A stretch of DNA of 64,000 nucleotides. It comes from an uncultured Oscillospiraceae bacterium. GTDB lineage: Bacteria > Bacillota > Clostridia > Oscillospirales > Ruminococcaceae. This document shows, piece by piece, positions 8,085 through 17,238 of this stretch. The position numbers were made by a program, and so were the translations under genes. The stretch covers positions 1 to 64,000 of the forward strand of contig CAJUMS010000004.1 in NCBI GenBank assembly GCA_910587465.1, in the 5' to 3' direction. Position 1 is the first letter of the stretch; each line of letters opens with the position of its first letter. The notes beneath the pieces are model-generated. The model did not search any database. It had not been told where the DNA came from and worked only from the letters and a program-made list of their open reading frames with translations.

Positions 8085-9225
8085 TGCCCCAATCCTCCGT
8101 CTTTTGCGCCAGCAGCGGCGAATACTTATTCCTAAATTCGGTGAACGTGCCACGGTCAAGCTCCATGCAGATCCTGTCCATAAGCGAATTATAGAAGTAG
8201 AGATTATGCAGCACGGCGAGCCGTCCAGCAAGCTGCTCCCCCGCCTTGAACAGGTGGCGGATATATGCGCGAGAGAAATTGCGGCATGCCGGGCAATCGC
8301 ACTCGGGGTCGAGCGGACGGGGATCGGTCTTATACTGCTCGTTGGTCGCGTGCATTATGCCGTTCCACGTGAACACCGTAGCGTGGCGAGCATTACGCGA
8401 CGGCATTACGCAGTCGAACATATCAACTCCGCGGTACACCGCCTCTATTATGTTGGACGGCGTTCCCACACCCATAAGATAACGCGGCTTGTCAACAGGA
8501 GTATACGGCAGCACGGTGTCCAGAATATGATACATGACCTCGGTAGGCTCGCCGACCGCAAGTCCGCCTATCGCGTAGCCGTCGAGGTTCATTTCGCTTA
8601 TCGTTTTCATATGCTCGATGCGGATATCGTCGTAGGTGCCGCCCTGATTTATCGCGAACAGGAGCTGCCGTTTGTTGATAGTCTCGTCGAGTGAATTCAG
8701 ACGCTCCATTTCGTCTTGGCAGCGCTTGAGCCAGCGAGTGGTGCGGTCTACCGAATTGCGGACGTACTCAACTGGCGCGGGATTTTCAACGCACTCGTCA
8801 AATGACATGGCTATTGTGGAGCCAAGCCTGGACTGTATCCGCATACTTTCCTCGGGACCGATAAACAGTCGTCTGCCGTCGATATGCGAGGCGAAGTAAA
8901 CACCCTCCTCTTTAATCTTACGCAGCTTGGACAAAGAAAATACCTGAAATCCGCCGCTGTCCGTAAGAATGGGCTTGTCCCAATTCATGAATTTGTGAAG
9001 TCCGCCCATTTTGTATACTATATCCTCATTGGGGCGCAGATGCAGGTGATATGTATTGCACAGCGCCACACGCGTTTTCAGTTCCCGCAGGTCTACGCAA
9101 GATATTCCGCCCTTTATCGCGGCGGCGGTCGCTACGTTCATAAAGAACGGTGTTTCGATATCGCCGTGCGGAGTATGAAAAATTCCGCGGCGGGCAGCGC
9201 CCTCCGTTTTTTTCAGTTCAAACAT
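8077..9225 (-). CDS. tgt: tRNA-guanine(34) transglycosylase (queuine tRNA-ribosyltransferase)
   Basis: 382 residues, the family length. The base-binding acid lies in TDSGGFQVFSL (Asp89) and the nucleophile in MFDCVMPSRNARH. The zinc site is made by CDCPAC, a further Cys and HNLYFYN near the C-terminus. The enzyme exchanges guanine-34 of Tyr, His, Asn and Asp tRNAs for a queuosine precursor. No preQ1 synthesis or salvage gene is visible within the window. The SD is AAGGAGAAC. It is probably the first gene of the minus-strand group that continues through the DUF2019-like and acetyltransferase genes. The 206 nt between it and fbp are AT-rich and hold only weak promoter-like sequences. Confidence 0.96.
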   Translation of the reverse strand: MFELKKTEGAARRGIFHTPHGDIETPFFMNVATAAAIKGGISCVDLRELKTRVALCNTYHLHLRPNEDIVYKMGGLHKFMNWDKPILTDSGGFQVFSLSKLRKIKEEGVYFASHIDGRRLFIGPEESMRIQSRLGSTIAMSFDECVENPAPVEYVRNSVDRTTRWLKRCQDEMERLNSLDETINKRQLLFAINQGGTYDDIRIEHMKTISEMNLDGYAIGGLAVGEPTEVMYHILDTVLPYTPVDKPRYLMGVGTPSNIIEAVYRGVDMFDCVMPSRNARHATVFTWNGIMHATNEQYKTDPRPLDPECDCPACRNFSRAYIRHLFKAGEQLAGRLAVLHNLYFYNSLMDRICMELDRGTFTEFRNKYSPLLAQKTEDWGNG

Positions 9226-9431
9226 TCTGTTCTCCTTACATATTTACACATAAGTATTCAATTATATTGTAGCATTTTTGTTATCATTTGGGGGATATTT
9301 TTAAGCATTAAATATAATTTCGTCAAATTCACTAGTTTTTAAGATTGTTTTTTGGCATTGTCAACAGAAAATGGCGGCAGGAAATCGACGTCATTTTGAA
9401 TTTTTGAAATAGCCGAAATAGCCCTTGCTGT

Positions 9432-11348
9432 CTATTGGCGTTCCTTGATATCACCGCTGCGGTAGGCTTTGAGCAGCTCATGCAGGTCGCGTATCTGCTC
9501 GGCAAGATCCGCGCCTTTGTCGGTGTCTGAGATGTTTGCGCGGCTTTCGGGTCTTTCCACTGTGCGTATCACAGGACTTATGCCGCCGTTTTCGTTCACG
9601 AACGGCTTGTGCTCGGCGAGACTAAGACCGTGCGAATCGTAAATCAGCGTGTAGCCTGCGATTCCCGTCGTCCGCTGGTATGCCTTTGAGATTCCGCCGT
9701 CGATAACGAACAGTTTTCCGTCGGCTTTCACGGGACTTTCGCCGTCCTTTATCTTTACGGGAACGTGTCCGTTTATGATATGTCCGCGCTTTTCGTCAAT
9801 GGAAAACTGTTTCAGGATATTTCGGCAAACCTCCGCATTCTCGGAAAAATCGTAGTAGCTGTTGTAGTGTTCTCCGCAAAGCTCCTTGTCGCCGATATAG
9901 TACTGCTCAAAAAAAGCAAGCTTATCCTTGCCGTAGAGCGGCGAACGCGCTCCACACCATAGATACCACATAAATTCGCGGGCGTAGCTGTCCTTGGAGA
10001 AAAATGCCTTGTTTACGAGCTTGTTTATTTCGTCGAGCAGAGGCTTTCCGCTGTATTTTGCACCGCTTATTTCAAGGCTTTGGAGATCACCGTTTTTGTC
10101 CATGGGAATACACCCGTGGAACATTAAATTACCGTTGCAGACGTTGTACGTCGAGCCCTTTGAAAGCAGAAACCGCACATGCCGTTGGAGCTTTTCGCTG
10201 TGCAGGAACGAGTTTTCGAGTATCGACATAAGCTCGTTCTCGGAAGGGAAAAGTGCCGAGGGATCGTCGAGGAAGACGGTCGGAAAATTTTTATCGAGCA
10301 GCGGATATTTGTTGCCTCTGATCTCAATTTCGGCGTTGGAAAAGTCAGCTTTGACGAACAGATTGCGATCTTCCATTTCCCATTCGGGGTGGGCGGTGAT
10401 AAGTTGTGATTCAAGCTTGAGCTGTATTACGGCGATAGCCTTGTGCATCTGCGCGGCTAGTTTCGCGTCAATTGGGTCGTATATGTTGTCGTCGTAAACG
10501 TGAGGATAGTATATTGTACACTCGTCCGCGTCGTAGGTCTCACGGGCGAAAACAGCGAGCGCGCGCAGATTGAGACCGTAGCCGTCCTCAAGAAGATCGA
10601 AATTGTTATACTTTATCGAAATGCGGATAACGTTCGCGATGAGTGCACGGCAGCCCGATGCCGCACCTATCCACGAAACGTCGTGATTTCCCCACTGGAT
10701 ATCGACGTCGTGCATTTTCATCAGCTCATCGAGAATAATATCGGGGCGCGGTCCGCGGTCAAAAATGTCGCCGATTATGTGGAGCTTGTCGACGGCAAGC
10801 GCCTGTATCAGCTCGCAGAGTGAGATTATAAAGCTCTCGGCAATTCCCGTTTGGATTATCGAGCCGATTATCTTGTCGTAATAGTAGTCCTTGTTTACAT
10901 CATCGGTAACGTTCAGCAGCTCGTCGACGATATACCGCAGCTTCTCGGGAACGCTCTTGCGTACGCGCGAGCGCGTATACTTCGCGGAAACAGTCTCGCA
11001 AACGAGAACGAGCCTGTATATCGTGAGCCGCTGCCATTCGTCGCTCCACGCGCCGCTCTCGCGGACGCGCTTGATCTCGCGGTCGGGATAATAAATAAGC
11101 GCGGCAAGACGTTCGCGCTCAGAGGCTGAAAGCGTTTTCCCGAGCACAATGTCAATCTTGTTCCTGATAATTCCCGACGCGCTTTTCAGAATATGCAGAA
11201 AAGCCTCGTATTCGCCGTGAAGATCGCTGAAAAAATATTCCGTGCCCTTTGGCAGACTCCTTATCGCGGAAAGGTTGATTATTTCGCTTGCCGCGCTCTC
11301 GACAGACGGGAATTTTTCGGCAAGTAATTGCAGATATTTTTTATTCAT
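9432..11348 (-). CDS. fbp: Fructose-1,6-bisphosphatase, class III
   Basis: 638 residues from the ATG at 11348, preceded by GGGCGGTGAT. The frame continues upstream but overlaps ptsI. The length and the metallophosphatase motifs (FFSDLHGEYEAF, GDIFDRGPRPD, WGNHDVSWIGA, INGHVPVK) identify the class III enzyme found in Firmicutes. It removes the 1-phosphate of fructose-1,6-bisphosphate in gluconeogenesis. It lies 80 nt behind ptsI, on the same strand as the fructose PTS genes. That is notable because FruK makes the substrate of this enzyme, so co-expression could create a futile cycle unless activity is controlled (B. subtilis Fbp needs PEP as activator). There is a possible separate promoter in the 80-nt gap. 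Confidence 0.95.
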   Translation of the reverse strand: MNKKYLQLLAEKFPSVESAASEIINLSAIRSLPKGTEYFFSDLHGEYEAFLHILKSASGIIRNKIDIVLGKTLSASERERLAALIYYPDREIKRVRESGAWSDEWQRLTIYRLVLVCETVSAKYTRSRVRKSVPEKLRYIVDELLNVTDDVNKDYYYDKIIGSIIQTGIAESFIISLCELIQALAVDKLHIIGDIFDRGPRPDIILDELMKMHDVDIQWGNHDVSWIGAASGCRALIANVIRISIKYNNFDLLEDGYGLNLRALAVFARETYDADECTIYYPHVYDDNIYDPIDAKLAAQMHKAIAVIQLKLESQLITAHPEWEMEDRNLFVKADFSNAEIEIRGNKYPLLDKNFPTVFLDDPSALFPSENELMSILENSFLHSEKLQRHVRFLLSKGSTYNVCNGNLMFHGCIPMDKNGDLQSLEISGAKYSGKPLLDEINKLVNKAFFSKDSYAREFMWYLWCGARSPLYGKDKLAFFEQYYIGDKELCGEHYNSYYDFSENAEVCRNILKQFSIDEKRGHIINGHVPVKIKDGESPVKADGKLFVIDGGISKAYQRTTGIAGYTLIYDSHGLSLAEHKPFVNENGGISPVIRTVERPESRANISDTDKGADLAEQIRDLHELLKAYRSGDIKERQ

Positions 11349-11428
11349 AAGATCACCGCCCTGAAAAATCGGGGGCAAAAAACCGTTGGCTTCTTGCCCC
11401 TTTATCTTTATCTTTTGTTCAACACTTT

Positions 11429-13063
11429 TTATTTTGAGAGGTCTATGCTTCTCACTGCGCTGCGGACTTTCAGTACGAACGTCGGCGAAACGGAAAGCTC
11501 GTCGATACCCATTCTTAAGAACGTTTCGGTAAGCGATGTGTCCGCACCCAATTCGCCGCAGATACCTATCCAAGCGCCGTGCTTGTGAGCGTTCTCGGCG
11601 CTCATCTCAATAAGCCGCAGAATGGCTTCGTGGTGCGTATCGACAAACTGCTCGATATCGGGGTTTTGCCTGTCGCAAGCAAGCGTATACTGTGTGAGGT
11701 CGTTTGTGCCTACGCTGAAGAAATCTACCATAGGCGCTAATTTGTCGCTTATCAAAGCCGCTGCGGGAGTTTCTATCATAATGCCAAGCTCGATTTTATC
11801 CGAGAATTCCACGCCTTGTTCATTTAATTCCGTCTTGACTTCATCGCAGATAGCAAGAATTTTTTCAAGCTCCGAAACGCTCGTTATCATCGGGAACATT
11901 ATCCCGAGATTGCCGAATGAGGAGGCTCTGTAAAGCGCTCTCAGCTGCGTTTTGAATATGTCGGGACGTGTTAAGCAAATACGTATCGCGCGATAGCCGA
12001 GCGCAGGATTTTCCTCTTTCTTAAGATCAAAATAATCCACCTGCTTATCCGCTCCTATATCGAGCGTGCGGATAATGACTTTCTTTCCTGCCATGCTCTC
12101 GAGAACCTTTTTATATGCAGTGAACTGCTGCTCCTCGGTAGGATAGTCGGAATTCTCAAGATAAAGGAATTCGCTTCGGAACAGTCCGATACCGCCCGCA
12201 TCGTTCAGCAGCACCGCACCGATATTTTCAACGCCGCCGATATTCGCGTAAATGTTTATTTTCTTACCGTCGAGGGTAACGTTATCCTTGCCCTTTAATT
12301 CTTGCAGCAAGCGCTTTTTCTCCTCATCGGCAAACTGTTTTTCAAGCGCTTTTGACTTGGTCACCTCGTCGGGAGCGACAAAAACTTCGCCGGTGTAGCC
12401 GTCAACAATAGCCTCCATGCCGTCCTTTATCTCATTGAGGAATTCATCGCCTGCGCCGATTATCGCGGGGATATTCATATTTCTCGCCAGTATTGCGGTA
12501 TGTGAATTGGACGAGCCGTGAGCCGTCACAAACGCGAGGACTTTATTCTTGTCGAGTGCAACCGTTTCACTCGGCGCAAGATCGCTCGCACAGATGATGA
12601 CCTTTTCATTCGTGTCCGTATCAAAGGAAACGCTGCCCGAAAGATTGTTGATAAGGCGGTTGGAGATATCGCGCACGTCCGCCGCGCGTGCTTTCATATA
12701 CTCGTCGTCCATAGCCGAGAACATCTCCGCGAAATTGTCTGCGGTCACAGCGACTGCATATTCCGCGTTCACGCTCTGGCTGTCAATTATGTTGTCGATT
12801 GAGTCGTTGTAATCGTCATCGTCAAGCATCATCTGATGTATCTCGAAGATCGCCGCGTTAGCCTCGCCGACCTCCTTTAGCGCCTTATCGTATATCTTCT
12901 GAAGTTGCTCTATAGCTAAGGTTTTCGCTTGCTCTAAACGCATTTTTTCGTTGCCCGTGTCGACAACCCGGATACGCTTTACAGCCGCGTCCGGCTTTTT
13001 GAACAGTGATATCTTGCCTACCGCGACAGCCCCGTAAACGCCCTTGCCCTGATACTTTTTCAT
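11429..13063 (-). CDS. ptsI: PTS enzyme I, phosphoenolpyruvate-protein phosphotransferase
   Basis: 544 residues. The phosphohistidine domain has GSSNSHTAI (active His188). The C-terminal PEP-binding domain shows GGIGLFRSEFLY, TLDIGADKQ, ALGYRAIRICL and GICGELGA. The enzyme takes phosphate from PEP and passes it to HPr in the cytosol. Its length is slightly short compared with the usual 570-575 residues but all domains are present. It follows ptsH by 161 nt, an unusually large gap that contains a long-armed hairpin (13087-13154). The SD (AAGAGGTGAG) is strong. Having ptsH and ptsI inside the fructose locus suggests that this organism has its general PTS proteins tied to fructose. Confidence 0.96.
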   Translation of the reverse strand: MKKYQGKGVYGAVAVGKISLFKKPDAAVKRIRVVDTGNEKMRLEQAKTLAIEQLQKIYDKALKEVGEANAAIFEIHQMMLDDDDYNDSIDNIIDSQSVNAEYAVAVTADNFAEMFSAMDDEYMKARAADVRDISNRLINNLSGSVSFDTDTNEKVIICASDLAPSETVALDKNKVLAFVTAHGSSNSHTAILARNMNIPAIIGAGDEFLNEIKDGMEAIVDGYTGEVFVAPDEVTKSKALEKQFADEEKKRLLQELKGKDNVTLDGKKINIYANIGGVENIGAVLLNDAGGIGLFRSEFLYLENSDYPTEEQQFTAYKKVLESMAGKKVIIRTLDIGADKQVDYFDLKKEENPALGYRAIRICLTRPDIFKTQLRALYRASSFGNLGIMFPMITSVSELEKILAICDEVKTELNEQGVEFSDKIELGIMIETPAAALISDKLAPMVDFFSVGTNDLTQYTLACDRQNPDIEQFVDTHHEAILRLIEMSAENAHKHGAWIGICGELGADTSLTETFLRMGIDELSVSPTFVLKVRSAVRSIDLSK

Positions 13064-13086
13064 ATTCTCACCTCTTATTTAAATAG

Positions 13087-13154
13087 AAAATCCCCGTGCT
13101 TGTTAGCGCGGCTCCGACACTCCGCTCACTTCGTTCTTCGGCATCGGGGATTTT
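13087..13154 (-). repeat. Long-stem hairpin in the ptsH-ptsI gap, containing the AACGAAGTGA motif
   Basis: A perfect 10-bp inverted repeat (AAAATCCCCG at 13087-13096 and its complement at 13145-13154) encloses 48 nt. In the transcribed direction the interior reads CCGA, then AGAACGAAGTGAGCGGAG, then TCGG, giving a second short stem. The purine-rich AACGAAGTGA sequence also occurs inside the two structured leaders at 41953-42056 and 42436-42544. The element lies between two co-directional PTS genes. It could attenuate or process the transcript, or be a dispersed intergenic repeat. There is no long U-tract after the 3' arm, so it is not a typical terminator. Confidence 0.6.
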
Positions 13155-13224
13155 CACGAGACATTCAAATGCTGTACTTTGTCAAATAAACCCTACCTGC
13201 GATTTTCATATGCTGCATTATAAA

Positions 13225-13491
13225 TTATTCGCCGAAACCGCTCTCGAACATTCCCGCGATCTCGTCAAGGACCGCCTGTTCGTCTGCGCCGTCGCATACT
13301 ATCTCGACCTCGCAGCCCTTCTTCATGCACGCACTCATTATCTGCATGGGAGCTTTAGCCTTTACCGTCTTACCGTTTGCGTTGAGAGTTACCTCGCAAT
13401 CGGGGTGAGCCTTTACCGCTTTTGCAAGCTCGCCTGCGGGACGCATATGCATACCCTGTTCATTGATGACGGTTACCTTTTTCGATACCAT
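13225..13491 (-). CDS. ptsH: HPr family phosphocarrier protein without the regulatory serine
   Basis: 88 residues, the usual HPr size. The phosphorylatable His15 is in GMHMRPAG, close to the standard GIHARPA. The segment around the HPr-kinase site reads NGKTVKAKAPMQIMSA; aligned to B. subtilis HPr (NGKTVNLKSIMGVMSL), Ser46 is replaced by Ala47. It should carry phosphate from enzyme I to FruA but should not be a substrate of HPr kinase, so it could not act as a CcpA corepressor through that site. It lies between fruA (62 nt) and ptsI (161 nt). A second, canonical HPr may exist elsewhere in the genome; that is not visible here. Confidence 0.93.
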   Translation of the reverse strand: MVSKKVTVINEQGMHMRPAGELAKAVKAHPDCEVTLNANGKTVKAKAPMQIMSACMKKGCEVEIVCDGADEQAVLDEIAGMFESGFGE

Positions 13492-13553
13492 AATAATGTC
13501 CTCCTATAAAATAATTACTGTATTTTACGCCGCCGGCACGGCATTGTTCCGTA

Positions 13554-15479
13554 TTAAACCTTCTTCTTTTTCAGCAGCGCCAGAAGCATCATTCCGACTA
13601 CCGAGCCTATTGCCAGCGACAGCAGATACAGCGCCCAGTTTCCGACTACCGCGATAACGAAAATACCGCCATGAGGCGCCATAAGCGTACAGCCGAACGC
13701 CATTGAGAGTCCGCCCGCGGTAGCCGCGCCAATAGCGCAGGCGGGGATAACTCTCAGCGGATCGGAAGCCGCGTAGGGGATAGCGCCTTCCGTTACGAAG
13801 CTCAGACCCATTATATAGTTTACCAAACCGTTTTTGCGCTCCTCCTCCGTCCAGCGGTTCTTGAAGAACGTTGTGGACAGCGCGATCGCGATCGGCGGAA
13901 CCATACCGCCTATCATTACCGCCGCCATAATATCGTAGCTGCCCGAAGCGATAGCCGCCGTACCGAAAACATATGCCGCCTTGTTGAACGGACCGCCCAT
14001 ATCAATGGACATCATTGCTCCGAGAATGCAGCCGAGAACGATCTTGCTTGAGCCGCCCATGCCGTTAAGCAGATTGGATAGCCCCGTGTTTATCATACCC
14101 ATAAACGGGTTGACCGCGCACATAATTACCGAAATAAGCCCCAGACCCGCCAGCGGATAAATCAGAACCGGCTTTATTCCGTTGAGCGCCTTAGGCATTC
14201 TGTCGCAGAGTTTTTCTATGCCGAGCATTAAGAAACCGCCCGCAAATCCCGCCAGCAGCGCGCCGAGAAATCCCGAGGGAATATCCCCGCCGACATTCGC
14301 GAAAGTAGAACCTGTTGACGCGAGATAACCGCCGACCATACCAACGAGGAACCCGGGTCTGTCCGCGATGGACATCGCGATATAACCGCCGAGTATCGGC
14401 ACCATAAAGCTGAACGTGAAGTCGCCCATCTTCTTGAAAAACGCTGCCGCCGCGATATGCGAACCGAAGTTTCCGTCCTGCGGAGCGCCCGCTATCGTAT
14501 CTATCAGGAACGCTATTGCGATAAAGATACCGCCTGCTACCGTGAACGGCAGCATATTGGATACGCCGTTCATAAGGTGCTTGTAAAGCTTGCGCCCGAA
14601 GCTCTCATTGTCGCCCGAATCGGCTTCGTTCTTTGCGCCCGCGTGAAAATAAACGGGTGCGTCGCCCGATTCAATTCTGTTGATAAGCTCCTCGGGTATC
14701 TTGATCCCGTCGGAAACCTTTGTCTTTATGACCTTTTTGCCGTCGAAGCGTCCCATTTCAACGGACTTGTCAGCAGCGACGATAATTCCGTCGCACTCCT
14801 CGATCTCCTTTTTCGTGAGAACATTCTTCGCGCCGCCCGAGCCGTTTGTCTCAATCTTTATCGAAACGCCGAGCTTTTTGCCCGCCTTTTCAAGAGCCTC
14901 CGCCGCCATGTAAGTATGCGCGATACCCGTAGGACAAGCGGTGACCGCAAGCACCTTTATCGCGTCGTTCCCCGCCTTTGCGGTATCGGCTTTCGGAGCT
15001 TCGGGAGTTTCCTCGGGATATTTCTCCGTTTCCATATCGTCGATTATTTTTAAGAATTCGTCCTTGTCGGCAGCAGCAAGCAGCTTTGCCCGAAAATCCT
15101 CGTCCATAAGGATAGTCATTAGTTTTGCCAGAACGTCGAGGTGAACGTCTCCGCCGCCCTCGGGAGCCGCGATCATAAACAACAGATTTGACGGCTCATC
15201 GTCAAGCGCCTCATAGTCCACGCCATCGGGAACTGTCATTGCCGCGAGCGACGGCGCTTTTACGCCCTTGTTCTTCGCGTGTGGTATCGCGATACCCTCG
15301 CCGACTGCCGTTGAGCCGTGCTCCTCGCGTGCTATTATCCCCCTTTTGTACTCGTCCTTGTCGGAGATGCAGCCGCCGTTGACTTGCAAATCGACCAGCA
15401 TATCTATCGCTTCGGATTTACTTTTGGGAGAAGCGTTCAGCGATATGCTATCCTTTTTCAACAGATCAATAATACGCAT
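13554..15479 (-). CDS. fruA: PTS fructose transporter, subunits IIA-IIB-IIC
   Basis: 641 residues in the order IIA (1-150, active His67 in AIPHAK), an acidic/Ala-rich linker, IIB (about 173-270, phosphocysteine Cys182 in TACPTGIAHTYMAAEAL) and IIC (about 295-640, with roughly nine to ten membrane segments and the GGPFNKAAY and FVTEGAIPYAASDP signatures). It brings in fructose as fructose-1-phosphate. The domain order is that of Firmicute FruA. fruK starts 22 nt upstream on the same strand, and the SD is a modest GGGGG. The phosphoryl chain of the locus is PtsI, PtsH, IIA His67, IIB Cys182. Confidence 0.95.
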   Translation of the reverse strand: MRIIDLLKKDSISLNASPKSKSEAIDMLVDLQVNGGCISDKDEYKRGIIAREEHGSTAVGEGIAIPHAKNKGVKAPSLAAMTVPDGVDYEALDDEPSNLLFMIAAPEGGGDVHLDVLAKLMTILMDEDFRAKLLAAADKDEFLKIIDDMETEKYPEETPEAPKADTAKAGNDAIKVLAVTACPTGIAHTYMAAEALEKAGKKLGVSIKIETNGSGGAKNVLTKKEIEECDGIIVAADKSVEMGRFDGKKVIKTKVSDGIKIPEELINRIESGDAPVYFHAGAKNEADSGDNESFGRKLYKHLMNGVSNMLPFTVAGGIFIAIAFLIDTIAGAPQDGNFGSHIAAAAFFKKMGDFTFSFMVPILGGYIAMSIADRPGFLVGMVGGYLASTGSTFANVGGDIPSGFLGALLAGFAGGFLMLGIEKLCDRMPKALNGIKPVLIYPLAGLGLISVIMCAVNPFMGMINTGLSNLLNGMGGSSKIVLGCILGAMMSIDMGGPFNKAAYVFGTAAIASGSYDIMAAVMIGGMVPPIAIALSTTFFKNRWTEEERKNGLVNYIMGLSFVTEGAIPYAASDPLRVIPACAIGAATAGGLSMAFGCTLMAPHGGIFVIAVVGNWALYLLSLAIGSVVGMMLLALLKKKKV

Positions 15480-15500
15480 AAGTTTAACCCCCGTTTCGTC

Positions 15501-16403
15501 TTAATTCAACTGCTTTAGCAGCTCGTAAATCTCCTCTTTTTTCGCCAGCTCGTCGGAAAATGCCGTCGCGCCGCCCGTCGCCGTGCCGAGCTTTAACGCA
15601 TACCCGTAATCACCCTTCGTCGATCCGGCAATAAATCCCGCTACCATGGAATCACCCGCGCCGACTGAGTTCTTTACCGTACCCTTGCAAACTCCGCATT
15701 TGTGAACTTTTCCGTCCTCGTCAACAAGAATAGCGCCGTCACCCGCCATTGAGACAAGCACATTCACCGCGCCCATTTCGCGCAGCTTTTTCGCGTAAGA
15801 GATAATCTCATCCTCGGTCTTCAGCTTCACCCCGAACATTTCTCCAAGCTCGTGATTGTTCGGCTTTATCAGGAACGGTTTGTATTTCAGCACGTTCAGC
15901 AGCAAGTCCTTTGTAGCATCGACCACCGTCTTGATCTTCCTTTCGGACAGCCGCGCAAGTATCTTTTCGTAAATATCGCTCGGCAATGTGCCCGGGATAC
16001 TTCCCGCGAGTACAAGAACGTCGCCGTCCTCCAGCTTGTCGAGCTTTCCTAAGAGCTTTTCGATAGCCTTATCTGGTATCTTCGGACCTTGCCCGTTAAG
16101 CTCTGTTTCCTCGCCCGACTTTATCTTGACATTGATACGCGAGCAGCCGCTTTCGAGATGAACGAAATCCGTTTCAACGCCCTTTTCCTTTGCGCCGTCC
16201 TCGATAGCCCTGCCAGTGAACCCCGCTACGAACCCGAGAGCCTTAGACCTTATCCCAAGCTCGGCGAGCACCATTGAAACGTTTATACCCTTTCCGCCGA
16301 CGTACATCTCTTCGGACTTTGAGCGGTTGGTCATTCCGACAACAAGCTCGTCGGTGTGTACAACGTAGTCGATAGCGGGATTGAAGGTCACCGTGTAAAC
16401 CAT
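15501..16403 (-). CDS. fruK: 1-phosphofructokinase
   Basis: 300 residues from the ATG at 16403. The frame extends upstream only inside fruR and is not used. The PfkB fold is shown by the N-terminal TFNPAIDYV, the GGKGINVS motif and the ATP/catalytic GAGDSMVAGFIAG near residue 250. It phosphorylates fructose-1-phosphate to fructose-1,6-bisphosphate. Start and stop overlap by one base with fruR (TAATG), giving translational coupling. The SD (GGAGGTATTGTA) lies within the end of fruR. Together with fruA and fruR it is the classical Firmicute fructose operon. Confidence 0.95.
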   Translation of the reverse strand: MVYTVTFNPAIDYVVHTDELVVGMTNRSKSEEMYVGGKGINVSMVLAELGIRSKALGFVAGFTGRAIEDGAKEKGVETDFVHLESGCSRINVKIKSGEETELNGQGPKIPDKAIEKLLGKLDKLEDGDVLVLAGSIPGTLPSDIYEKILARLSERKIKTVVDATKDLLLNVLKYKPFLIKPNNHELGEMFGVKLKTEDEIISYAKKLREMGAVNVLVSMAGDGAILVDEDGKVHKCGVCKGTVKNSVGAGDSMVAGFIAGSTKGDYGYALKLGTATGGATAFSDELAKKEEIYELLKQLN

Positions 16404-17149
16404 TACAATACCTCCTTTACGGACGTTTCGTTTGAGTATTTTTTGTCTGTTACCTTGTCGGTAATTATCTGCCCTTTTTTCAGCTCGGCGAATTTCGACG
16501 CGGTTATCTTGCCGAATTTCGAGTGATCGCCGAGAATGTAGACTTCTTTGCTTCGCGCTATGGCGGTGGATTTCACCGTCGCCTCGCTCATATCGGGAGT
16601 AGAGAACCCGCCCCTTACCGATATCCCGTTCACACCCATAAAGCACTTTGTGAAGTTGTACCGCGTAAGCGCTATGACTGCCTCCGCGCCGACTATCGCC
16701 TCGGTCGTGGGTTTTACCTCGCCCGGGAGGATAAGTACTCTGTGCCCCCTCTGCGCCAGCCGCTTGGCGTTTATGAAAGCGTTTGTCACGAACGTGACAG
16801 ATTTTGACGGAATGTAGTCGATCATCTTTTCGGTAGTCGTTCCCGCGTCTAGGTAAATAAAGTCGCCATCCTCGATAAGCGACGCGGCGTATTTCGCGAT
16901 CGCGGTCTTTTCCTCTACAAACATATTCGCCTTTTCCTCAACATTATGCTCAAACGAGGTGAAATTCTCCCCGAGCGCCATAGCACCGCCGCGAACCTTG
17001 ATGAGCATACCGTTTTCCGCGAGTATCGCGAGGTCTCTGCGCACCGTGGACTCCGACGCATCAAGCAGCGAGCACAGCTCCGCGAGATTGACGCTGCGCT
17101 GCCGTCCGAGCGTATCGAGAATAATTGAGTGTCGTTCTTCCGTAAGCAA
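16403..17149 (-). CDS. fruR: DeoR-family transcriptional regulator of the fructose operon (FruR)
   Basis: An N-terminal DeoR helix-turn-helix (LAELCSLLDASESTVRRDLAILAENG) is followed by the DeoR C-terminal sugar-phosphate sensor (YLDAGTTTEKMIDYI, GGFSTPDMSEA, DHSKFGK). The start is set at a TTG (17149) because AAGGAAGTG lies just before it and the protein then begins MLTEERHSIIL, exactly as family members do. ATG codons further up (17173 and 17212) lack a Shine-Dalgarno sequence; the longest version would be 269 residues. Family members respond to fructose-1-phosphate. Repeats around its promoter (17239-17265 and TTTCAAA copies) suggest autoregulation. Confidence 0.9.
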   Translation of the reverse strand: MLTEERHSIILDTLGRQRSVNLAELCSLLDASESTVRRDLAILAENGMLIKVRGGAMALGENFTSFEHNVEEKANMFVEEKTAIAKYAASLIEDGDFIYLDAGTTTEKMIDYIPSKSVTFVTNAFINAKRLAQRGHRVLILPGEVKPTTEAIVGAEAVIALTRYNFTKCFMGVNGISVRGGFSTPDMSEATVKSTAIARSKEVYILGDHSKFGKITASKFAELKKGQIITDKVTDKKYSNETSVKEVL

Positions 17150-17202
17150 TCCAATCACTTCCTTTTGAAACATTTTGAAATGTTTTGACTTGTTGTGATT
17201 AT

Positions 17203-17231
17203 ATAATAGCATAACCCATTTGAAAAGTCAA
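17203..17231 (-). promoter_or_regulatory. Sigma-A promoter of the fructose operon
   Basis: Minus-strand TTGACT (17226-17231), a 17-nt spacer and TATTAT (17203-17208). It lies about 55 nt upstream of the fruR TTG start and is the only strong promoter in front of the operon. Three copies of TTTCAAA (minus strand) overlap or follow it at 17219-17225, 17174-17180 and 17164-17170. Confidence 0.8.
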
Positions 17232-17238
17232 TCACTTT

